64,000 nucleotides of DNA, taken from Sulfurimonas sp. (lineage in GTDB: Bacteria; Campylobacterota; Campylobacteria; Campylobacterales; Sulfurimonadaceae). Shown piece after piece: positions 41,024 to 49,315 of the stretch (position 1 is its first letter; each line of letters starts with the position of its first letter). The position numbers were made by a program, and so were the translations under genes. The notes beneath the pieces were generated by a model. It searched no databases and was not told the DNA's origin. It saw nothing but the letters and a program-made list of their open reading frames with translations. The stretch is taken from NCBI GenBank assembly GCA_027063645.1, contig JAMORK010000039.1:1-64000 (forward strand), read 5' to 3'.

Positions 41024-41773
41024 CTAGACAAGTCCTCGAAGTAGTACAAGCATCACAATTCCACCAAAAAGGTAGCCATCTATGCGGTCTAAAACACCAC
41101 CATGCCCAGGAAGTAGATCCCCACTATCTTTTACACCAGCCGCTCGTTTAAGGGAAGACTCAAAAAGGTCTCCAAAAATGGAACTCACAGCTACCGCAAA
41201 ACTTACAAGAAACGCCACACCCAAATCGACAATAGGTAAACCAAAAAACATACCACCAAGAGTTGCTACAGCGATGCCACCAACAACACCCTCCATCGTT
41301 TTATTTGGAGATGTCTCACAAAAAGGAGTTTTTCCTATGCTTTTACCAACTGCATAAGCACCCACATCAGTAAGAGCTACTACAGCTAAAAGCCATAAAA
41401 GGGAAAGTACTCCGTACTCTTGGTACATTGTAAACATAAAAAGCATACCAGCAGTTGGGTAGATAAAAGGAAAAAAGTCTTTCCATAATATCTCTTTGTT
41501 AAACGCCACGGCACTTGCATATGCCACACCAGCTAAAACAAAAAGGTCATCTCCATAAGGGTAGATACCTGCAATAAGCCAAACACCTATGGCAAAAGGA
41601 AGAAGCCCGTCTTTTTCAACTTGAAAAAGTCTTATCGCCTCTTTAAAAGCTAAAAGATAGATAGCTCCAAACACAAGCCACATAACAAAAAAACTATCTA
41701 TAAATCCTATGACAAAAACAGCGGCTAAAAGTGCCAAACCTGTAATAATTCTCTCTTTATTGTTTTCAAACAT
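41024..41773 (-). CDS. cdsA: Phosphatidate cytidylyltransferase
   Basis: SIFGDLFESSLKRAAGVKDSGDLLPGHGGVLDRIDG. Confidence 0.95.
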   Translation of the reverse strand: MFENNKERIITGLALLAAVFVIGFIDSFFVMWLVFGAIYLLAFKEAIRLFQVEKDGLLPFAIGVWLIAGIYPYGDDLFVLAGVAYASAVAFNKEILWKDFFPFIYPTAGMLFMFTMYQEYGVLSLLWLLAVVALTDVGAYAVGKSIGKTPFCETSPNKTMEGVVGGIAVATLGGMFFGLPIVDLGVAFLVSFAVAVSSIFGDLFESSLKRAAGVKDSGDLLPGHGGVLDRIDGYLFGGIVMLVLLRGLV

Positions 41774-41832
41774 AGTGATATTTCCCCAAAGTGTATTTAA
41801 AAGAGATTATATCCTATTAGAGTTTAAAAGTA

Positions 41833-42141
41833 TTATACGAGGATATCAAGTTTGTGGATTTTATCTTGAGAGAGCCCCTCGTCATTTTCATCTTTTTGGC
41901 GTTTTTCATTTCTTTGTGTCTCTTGATCTGCTTCATTTTTTTGATGTTCACGGTCAGGATCAACCTCTTGATTCTCCTCAGTTGGACGAACTTCAAGAAC
42001 TTTTTCCTCTTTCTCCTGTACTGCTGCTTGAGCAACCATATTTTGAAAATCTACACGGTTATTATGAGCATTTTGGACAGCAGTAGCTGCTGGTGTCATT
42101 TGATTTGTAAAAATTGCATTACCAATGGGACCCACAGCCAT
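41833..42141 (-). CDS. Small conserved hypothetical protein with highly charged C-terminus
   Basis: MAVGPIGNAIFTNQMTPAATAVQNAHNNRVDFQNM then a Glu/Gln/Lys-rich tail. Confidence 0.55.
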   Translation of the reverse strand: MAVGPIGNAIFTNQMTPAATAVQNAHNNRVDFQNMVAQAAVQEKEEKVLEVRPTEENQEVDPDREHQKNEADQETQRNEKRQKDENDEGLSQDKIHKLDILV

Positions 42142-42143
42142 AA

Positions 42144-43472
42144 CTATCTCCTTGTATCTACCTCTACGGTTTTGTATTTATTGTAAAGTACATTTGCACC
42201 ACTTTGGATGGTGACTTCACGTCGTGGAGTATAATCGACCAAAAATCTATCTTGTGAAGTAGTAGTGAACTCTACGCACAATTTTGCAGCAGCTTTAATG
42301 ATATGTTCTGGAAGATTTTGCTTGTCAGTTGAGATAATCACATGGGTAGAGGGTTGGTCTCTCATATGAAGCCAGATATCTTTTGCTCTGGCATTTTTAA
42401 GAAGTTCTATATTCCCTCTCTCGTTTTTCCCAAGTTGTACCTTATACCCCTCTATCCAAAAAACTTCTATAGAATCGTTTTGTTTTATCTTTTTATTTTG
42501 TACCTGTTTTGGAAAAAGCAGCTCTATTTTCTGAGTATCTTGAGCTACCTCTACCGTATGGATAAAAAGTTTTATATGCTCTATCTTCGAGCGAAGTGAT
42601 TCCTCTTCTATATGAAGATTTTTAGCCTTTTGTTTTGCTTTTTTAGAACGGGTGAAAAACATATCACTAATCATAAATGCACTCGGGTATGGTTTTTCTA
42701 GTGTAATATGTAGCTTTTGGCCATCATAATCATCCAACTCAAGCTCTGTTGTGTAAGGCTTAATGTTATGGATGTTAGAGAGCACAAGATTACCATAATG
42801 CTCATTTTTTTGAGCCTCCTCTTGCAAGCTTTCCTCATCATCAAGTTTTGCATAAAGCTTCTCAAGTTTTTTCAGTTTCTTTTTTAAAAATGCAATCTTT
42901 TGTTTTTTCAAACTCTCTAGTTTATTGCTTTGCTCTTTCTCATACACACCATATAAAAATGCCTCAATATCCTCTATGGGGTACTCTTTAGGGGTAAAAG
43001 GAGCGGGAGGGACATCAAGTAGTTTTTGCCCCACTCGCACCTCTCTAAATGAAGAGAAAAGGTCCACATGACGAAGAGCTTCAAGAACAACATTCTCCTC
43101 ATCTAATATAATCACATTGGTATATTTACCGGTAAACTCTATCTGAAGGTGTGTTAACTCCTCTTTATATGCAGAAGCTACAGAGCTTGTAAGACGGATG
43201 ATTTTATCACCATTGAGAAGTTCTATATTTTGTATATTTGATCGGTTGAAACGTTTGGCCAAAATCACATCAAAAGGAGCATTGTACACCTTAGAACGCG
43301 GATACTCTTCACACTTGAACATACTTGAATTGGAGCGTTGCATATTAAAATAGATTACATCATTTTTATCAAAAACAACTCTAAGAGTTGTGTCACTGAC
43401 TCTATGGATAGCAGATATTTTTTTAAAATCTTGCAGATATTTTACAATCTGCTCTAGGTGAGAAAGTTTCAT
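42144..43472 (-). CDS. NFACT/RqcH family protein
   Basis: N-terminal NFACT pattern, coiled coil, C-terminal DIWLHMRDQPSTHVIIS (DUF814). Confidence 0.85.
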   Translation of the reverse strand: MKLSHLEQIVKYLQDFKKISAIHRVSDTTLRVVFDKNDVIYFNMQRSNSSMFKCEEYPRSKVYNAPFDVILAKRFNRSNIQNIELLNGDKIIRLTSSVASAYKEELTHLQIEFTGKYTNVIILDEENVVLEALRHVDLFSSFREVRVGQKLLDVPPAPFTPKEYPIEDIEAFLYGVYEKEQSNKLESLKKQKIAFLKKKLKKLEKLYAKLDDEESLQEEAQKNEHYGNLVLSNIHNIKPYTTELELDDYDGQKLHITLEKPYPSAFMISDMFFTRSKKAKQKAKNLHIEEESLRSKIEHIKLFIHTVEVAQDTQKIELLFPKQVQNKKIKQNDSIEVFWIEGYKVQLGKNERGNIELLKNARAKDIWLHMRDQPSTHVIISTDKQNLPEHIIKAAAKLCVEFTTTSQDRFLVDYTPRREVTIQSGANVLYNKYKTVEVDTRR

Positions 43473-45172
43473 GAACCTACCAGCTTTGGAATCGGTTTAC
43501 CGATATGATACCCTTGGGCAAAATCGATACCACACTCTTTAATAATTTCATAAATCTCTTCATCCTCTACATATTCTGCCACTGTTTGAATCCCTAATGT
43601 TTTTGCTAGATTAACAATGGCTCTTGTGATAGTTCTGTTTTTTTCATTTTGTTTCAAATCTTTGATAAATATACCATCAATTTTAATAAAATCAAGATTA
43701 ATCTCTAAGAGTCGGCTAAAGTTTGAGTTCTCAATCCCAAAATCATCTACAGCAATCTTAAAGCCCATCTCTCTTAAACGATTGAGTTTCTTTGTAATCT
43801 TTTTAGAATTTTTTGCCACTGTGATATTTTCTAAAATCTCAAAGGTTACCCTTGAGGCATCTATATCAAATTGTCTAAGTTTCTCTTTTAAAAACTTTAT
43901 AAGATACCCCTCTAGTAGATCTCTCTCAGTTAAGTTGATGGAAAACTCCTCTGTTTTATCTGAGAAAAAAGCAAAACTTTTGTTGATCATGACACGTGTG
44001 ATTGCTGTAGCAAGACCAAGCTTTTCTGCAGATTTTATAAAATAGATAGGTGCAATCACCTCACCCTTGTAAACCCCCCGAGCTAATGCTTCATACTTAT
44101 AGATCTCTCCAGTCTTCACATTTTCTATAGGCTGAAAGTAAGGTTCTATCGCCTCTTCAAGGATTAACTCTCTTGTTAAACGCAACCACTTAATTGCCTC
44201 TTTCTCATCTACAAATGCAGCAGTATTTTCACTATAGATCTCATAATGTCTACTGCCTAACTCTTTTGATTTGTCTAAGGCATATTCACAGTTAATCAAT
44301 GTTTCAGAGATATCAGCGCGTATTGCATCTACACCTATATTGAAGGTGATATGTATCTCCGAATCATCTACTTGAATATTTTTTGTGTCAAAAAAAGAGA
44401 CCAACTGGTCACAGTATAAATAGACATCTTTTAAACTTACATCTTTTACAAGTATTGCAAAACGATCAGACTCTGTTTTATAAAGTTTTGCTTTTCTATG
44501 TATATGTTTTTCTAAGATTCTCGCTGTTCTTATAATCACATGGTTGGCAAACTCTTTGCCATACTCTTTGTTAAGTATCGAAAAATGGGAGATATCCAAG
44601 AGTAACATATAGTGGTACTCGTGAGACATAAGATCGTCTTGTAACATAATCGCATTTGGCAAATCAGTGTAGTACTCATGCAAACATCTATATTCTATCT
44701 CTTTTGTTTTCTCCTCTACAAGCTTCTCCAAGTTTTCATGATAAGCCTGTAACTCTTTTTCATTTTCTATCTTTTGTGTTACCTTCACAAGGAGAGAGTA
44801 AAACTGTTTATGATCAAAAGGTTTAAGAAGATAGCCATCAACATTGTATTTGATACTTTGCATAAAATACTCTGCTTCATTAAAAGCAGAAAGGACTAAA
44901 ATTGATATATCTGTGTTAAACTTTTTAATCTCACCTATCATCTCTAAGCCATTCATTTTAGGCATTTTCACATCGGTGATAATCAAGTCAAAAGATTGCT
45001 CTTTAGCCTTTTGCAGTCCATCAACTCCATCAATACCTATACAGATATCATCAAAGAAAAAAGATAGAAACTCTAAAACAATCTCTCGCATCTCTGGAGA
45101 GTCTTCAACATAAAGTAAGCGAAGTTTTTTTGTTTTTTCTATAAGATACTTAATCTCTTGCTCTTCTAGCAT
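43469..45172 (-). CDS. Response regulator with degenerate GGDEF and EAL domain
   Basis: REC DVKMPKMNGLEM; GGDEF position reads SDRFA; EAL motifs YEALARG, DDFGIENSNF, QGYHIGKPIP. Confidence 0.88.
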   Translation of the reverse strand: MLEEQEIKYLIEKTKKLRLLYVEDSPEMREIVLEFLSFFFDDICIGIDGVDGLQKAKEQSFDLIITDVKMPKMNGLEMIGEIKKFNTDISILVLSAFNEAEYFMQSIKYNVDGYLLKPFDHKQFYSLLVKVTQKIENEKELQAYHENLEKLVEEKTKEIEYRCLHEYYTDLPNAIMLQDDLMSHEYHYMLLLDISHFSILNKEYGKEFANHVIIRTARILEKHIHRKAKLYKTESDRFAILVKDVSLKDVYLYCDQLVSFFDTKNIQVDDSEIHITFNIGVDAIRADISETLINCEYALDKSKELGSRHYEIYSENTAAFVDEKEAIKWLRLTRELILEEAIEPYFQPIENVKTGEIYKYEALARGVYKGEVIAPIYFIKSAEKLGLATAITRVMINKSFAFFSDKTEEFSINLTERDLLEGYLIKFLKEKLRQFDIDASRVTFEILENITVAKNSKKITKKLNRLREMGFKIAVDDFGIENSNFSRLLEINLDFIKIDGIFIKDLKQNEKNRTITRAIVNLAKTLGIQTVAEYVEDEEIYEIIKECGIDFAQGYHIGKPIPKLVGS

Positions 45173-45260
45173 AACCCACCCTCTTTTAACTTATAAAAGG
45201 TATTTTAACCAATTTTTACTTTTTTAACACTCCTTTAACAAAACCCTTATATAATTAGAC

Positions 45261-47183
45261 ATGATTATAAATAGATATTTAACTTATATTATTTTTACAC
45301 TATTTATCTCCCTGTCTATTTTTGCAATCTGGACTGATATGGATGATATAGCAACAAAGATATCAAAAACAACAGAAGTTGACAACAAACTTCAAAAGAT
45401 CATCCTTCTTAAGCAACTCATTCAAGAGTTACAAAAGGAGAGAGGTCTCAGCAATATATACCTCTCAGGTGCGAGTGAAGAATCTCTACAACTGCTTCAA
45501 CAACAAAGAGACACTATGCAAGTAGCTATAAAAAAAGTTGCTTCACATATACAAGCTCAAGCACTTTTAAACAACATCTATACTATACGTCAACATCTTC
45601 AAGATAGAACATACTCCAAAGAAAAAGTTTTTGAGGCTTATACACATCTTGTATTAAATATGATTTTAGAGACTAAAAAACTTCTCCTTTTTACAAATGA
45701 TCAAAAAATCAGAAACCATTTTCTTGTGTACCAAAATACTAACTTTGTTCAGGAATATCTTGGGCAACTTCGTGCTATCATAGGGAGTATTTTGAAACAA
45801 AAAGAGATGACTAACAAACAATATATCTCTGTTATAAAACTAGATACATTAGTCAAAAACTATATATCCCAAACAAAAGAGGATATCCTTTTAACAGATT
45901 CATATATAGCATCTCCCTTAGAAAAAAAATGTTTTATCAAAACAAACAAAATTATTAACAATGTTATACAAAAAAAGCTCTCATCAATACACTCTTCCCC
46001 TATAGAATGGTTTCACACATCCACTTGTGCTATCGATGCTATTGGTGATACCATGACAGGATATCTTGTGCATATTCAAAAAGAGATAGATGACAAAAAA
46101 GATAAAGAGATATTAAAACTCTATGCACATCTAACTTTTTGGGCATTTGCAGTTTTTATGTCCATTATACTTACTATCATCCTTTTTAATACCAATAAAA
46201 AGATGCTTAGTAAACAAAAACTTCTTAAAGATTATAAAAAGGCAATTGACAACAGTACTATTGTTTCAAAAACAGACAAACGTGGTGTTATTACTTATGT
46301 CAATAAAGCTTTCTGCGATATCTCAGGATACACAGAGGAAGAACTTTTAGGAAAACCTCACAATATTGTACGCCACCCAGATGTAGATAAAAAAGTTTTT
46401 AAAGAGCTATGGAGTACTATAAAAAAAGGAGATACTTGGAATGGACAAGTTCTTAATCTTGCTAAAGATAAAACTCCTTATTGGGTACAAGCTAGTATAT
46501 CTCCCATCTATGATAATAATAACAACTTAGTTGAATACATAGCTATTCGTCATGATATTACACAGGTAATTGAGCTTAATAAAGAGATAAAAAACACTCA
46601 ATATGAGCTTATCTACAGAATGGGTGAATCTGTTGAATCGCGTTCTAAAGAGAGTGGACATCACATCCAAAGGGTAGCACATTACTCAAAACTTTTAGCT
46701 TATTACTATGGTCTTGGTAATCAAGAAGCAGAAACACTCTTTGTCGCTTCAACAATGCACGATATGGGGAAAATTGCCATCCCTGATTCTATCCTCTTGA
46801 AAACTGACAAGCTCACAAATGATGAATGGGAGATTATGAAAACACACTCTGCCATAGGCTATAAAATTCTCTCAGGTTCTAAACTTCCTATCCTTAAGAT
46901 GGCAGCAAATATCGCTTTTGAACATCACGAATACTACAATGGAAATGGATATCCAAGAGGCATAGCAAAAGAGGAGATCTCTATCCATGCTCGCATCGTC
47001 GCTATAGCTGATGTTTTTGATGCACTTATCTCAGATAGAGTCTATAAAAAAGCCTGGCCACTTGAGAAAGTTGTTCTTTTATTTGAGAGTGAGACGGGTG
47101 AACAATTTGATCCTAAACTTGTAACATTATTTTTAGATAATATTCATGAGTTTATGAAAATCAAAAATCAATTTGAAGATTAA
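45261..47183 (+). CDS. NIT-PAS-HD-GYP sensor phosphodiesterase
   Basis: ELQKERGLSNIYLSG (NIT), [32 protein letters not shown] and HHEYYNGNGYPRG (HD-GYP). Confidence 0.88.
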   Translation: MIINRYLTYIIFTLFISLSIFAIWTDMDDIATKISKTTEVDNKLQKIILLKQLIQELQKERGLSNIYLSGASEESLQLLQQQRDTMQVAIKKVASHIQAQALLNNIYTIRQHLQDRTYSKEKVFEAYTHLVLNMILETKKLLLFTNDQKIRNHFLVYQNTNFVQEYLGQLRAIIGSILKQKEMTNKQYISVIKLDTLVKNYISQTKEDILLTDSYIASPLEKKCFIKTNKIINNVIQKKLSSIHSSPIEWFHTSTCAIDAIGDTMTGYLVHIQKEIDDKKDKEILKLYAHLTFWAFAVFMSIILTIILFNTNKKMLSKQKLLKDYKKAIDNSTIVSKTDKRGVITYVNKAFCDISGYTEEELLGKPHNIVRHPDVDKKVFKELWSTIKKGDTWNGQVLNLAKDKTPYWVQASISPIYDNNNNLVEYIAIRHDITQVIELNKEIKNTQYELIYRMGESVESRSKESGHHIQRVAHYSKLLAYYYGLGNQEAETLFVASTMHDMGKIAIPDSILLKTDKLTNDEWEIMKTHSAIGYKILSGSKLPILKMAANIAFEHHEYYNGNGYPRGIAKEEISIHARIVAIADVFDALISDRVYKKAWPLEKVVLLFESETGEQFDPKLVTLFLDNIHEFMKIKNQFED

Positions 47184-47211
47184 AACTGTATAATTTGCCA
47201 AAAAGAAAACA

Positions 47212-47886
47212 ATGAATCAAAAACTTTATATGGTCTCCCTAGGTCCTGGAGATGCCCAACTTTTAACCCTTAAAGCCCTCAATGCTTTTAAAGAGTGTAG
47301 TGCCATTTGTGTTCCAACAAAAAGCGATGACAACTCTTTTAGAAAATCTATTAGCCATACAATTGTCCAAGATGCCTTGCATATTTTAGGAGAGGAAAAA
47401 GAGATTATTCCTGTTTACTCCCCTATGCATTTTCTTTATGAAGATTGGGTGCACGAGGCAGATATAATCTTAGAGACTTTAAAAAAACATGAGTGTGTTT
47501 GTTTTGTAACCCTTGGAGATGCTGCTATATACTCAAGTATCTACTATCTTTTAGATATTATCAAAGAGAAAAACTTAGCTGTGTATGAGAGTTGTGAAGT
47601 GATAGCAGGAGTCACCTCTTTTAGTGCAGCTTCAGCTGTAAGTAAAAAAGCTCTTTGTCTTGGAGATGAACAACTTACCATAAAGCCTATAAATCCTAGA
47701 GGAGAAGTGCTTACTACTGAAATTTTAATGCGTCCTAAAATCGGGATGGATACAAAAGTTTTAGGAGAGGGAGATTTTTATACATACGAAAACATGTACC
47801 TCAAAGATGAGAAAATCACCCCATCAAAGATAGAAAAAGTCAAATGCTATATGACCCTTTTTATAAACTATGCACGAAGAGACTAA
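47212..47886 (+). CDS. cbiL: Precorrin-2/cobalt-factor II C20-methyltransferase
   Basis: LYMVSLGPGDAQLLTLKAL; TLGDAAIYSS; EVIAGVTSFSAASA. Confidence 0.85.
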   Translation: MNQKLYMVSLGPGDAQLLTLKALNAFKECSAICVPTKSDDNSFRKSISHTIVQDALHILGEEKEIIPVYSPMHFLYEDWVHEADIILETLKKHECVCFVTLGDAAIYSSIYYLLDIIKEKNLAVYESCEVIAGVTSFSAASAVSKKALCLGDEQLTIKPINPRGEVLTTEILMRPKIGMDTKVLGEGDFYTYENMYLKDEKITPSKIEKVKCYMTLFINYARRD

Positions 47887-47887
47887 G

Positions 47888-48440
47888 TTACTTTTTTAGT
47901 ATCTTTTTCATCTCTTTGTCAAAGTCTGATTCTATTTTTTGTATTTTGTTAAACTCTTCGCTCACTCGCTCGAATAGAACGAACTCTCTCAAGCAGTTCT
48001 CTAAAATAATCCTTTCCAAAGTATTGACCATTTTTCAATCTCTCATCATCCATAGCAAAGCCTTTGATGATGTACTCTCTAAGAATTTTAGTTGTCCAAA
48101 TACGAAACTGTGTCGCTTGTGAGGAGTTTACTCTATAGCCTACGGAGAGAATGGCATCAAGGTTATAAAAATTAACTTCGCGTTTAACCTCGCGTTTGCC
48201 TTCAAGTTGAACTATTGGGAATTTCCCAATAGTTGCATTTTCCTCTAGTTCATGGGTTTTATAGATGTTTTTTAGGTGTTCGTTGATGGTTGAGACATCG
48301 ACTCCAAAAAGTTCAGCCATCCTCTTCTGAGGCAACCAAACACTCTCATTATGCATAAAAATCTCTACTTTTACATCATTTGATGGAGTTGTGTAGAGGA
48401 GAAACTCTGTAAGTTCATCTTGTAAAGTTAATTTTTTCAT
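47888..48440 (-). pseudogene. RhuM-family protein remnant
   Basis: N-terminal RhuM-like sequence (MHNESVWLPQKRMAELFGVDVSTINEHLKNIY...RVRSIRASE) stops after RRV; shifted-frame tail EEFNKIQKIESDFDKEMKKILKK ends at 47888. Confidence 0.7.
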
Positions 48441-48502
48441 CTTTATTTTCCTAATTTTGTATCTATGTATACAACGACATCTTTTATAACTTGTTTTTTA
48501 TT

Positions 48503-49303
48503 TTAGTTCACCTTCGTCCACTCACCCTTCTCTGCCCCACTTAAATCATACTTGTTCAAGTAGCCTCTTGGTGTTAAAACGCGACCATCTTTTGTGAGTT
48601 TTGTTGTGGAGTTTCCTATGAGGAGTGTTGTTGACATATTTACATCTGTATTTGTTATGCCTGCTTCTACTAGCTCACTTGATGTTACAATTTTGATTAT
48701 CTGATTTTCACGTCCTAAATCTCTTGCAATCACAACTATTCTCTCTTCACCTAAGGCTTTAAGTTGGTCTAACATCCCTTGGTATGGGTCAAGACGACTT
48801 TTACTTTTTGGATTGTAGATAGAGATGACAAAGTCAGCTTCAAGTGCAAATCTTATGCGTTTTTGAATAAGCTGGGCATCTGTGAGTCTATCTGAGAGAG
48901 AGATAAGACAAAAATCTTGTGAAAGTGGTGCACCAACCTCGCTTGCAAGTGCTAAAACAGAACTTATCCCCGGGAGTGCTGAGTACTCAATGGTGTCCCA
49001 TAAATCAAGAGTATCTAAAAGCTCAACAACAAGACTTCCCATCGCATAAACATTCGCATCTCCATTTGAGAGAAGTGCTACTGTGCGACCTTTTTTCGCT
49101 TCATCTATGGCATGTTGTACTCTCTCTATCTCTTTTGTCATAGGGGTTGTAAATACCTCTTTGTCTGCCACAAGTTCTGGTAAATCTTTTGCATACTTTG
49201 TATATGCCACAATTAAATCTGCCTCTTCAATGGCGTTTATTGCCTCATTTGTAAGATAGCGACTACCTCCCGCTCCTGTTGATACTAATGTTAATTTTCC
49301 CAT
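48503..49303 (-). CDS. cbiH: Precorrin-3B/cobalt-factor III C17-methyltransferase
   Basis: LTLVSTGAGGSRYLTNEAINAI; LLSNGDANVYAMG; ALPGISSVLALASEVGAPLSQDF. Confidence 0.85.
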   Translation of the reverse strand: MGKLTLVSTGAGGSRYLTNEAINAIEEADLIVAYTKYAKDLPELVADKEVFTTPMTKEIERVQHAIDEAKKGRTVALLSNGDANVYAMGSLVVELLDTLDLWDTIEYSALPGISSVLALASEVGAPLSQDFCLISLSDRLTDAQLIQKRIRFALEADFVISIYNPKSKSRLDPYQGMLDQLKALGEERIVVIARDLGRENQIIKIVTSSELVEAGITNTDVNMSTTLLIGNSTTKLTKDGRVLTPRGYLNKYDLSGAEKGEWTKVN

Positions 49304-49315
49304 CTCTTTTTCCCT

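Noticed and set aside
41082-41357. 91-aa plus-strand ORF
   Set aside because: Antisense to cdsA, Pro/Thr-rich shadow translation.
41709-42186. Overlapping plus-strand ORFs (125 aa, 110 aa)
   Set aside because: Antisense to cdsA start and the small charged protein; hydrophobic composition arises from the complementary strand of charged codons.
43617-44045. 142-aa plus-strand ORF
   Set aside because: Lies antisense inside the EAL coding region, low-complexity Ser/Lys/Ile composition, no recognizable domain; mirror-frame artefact.
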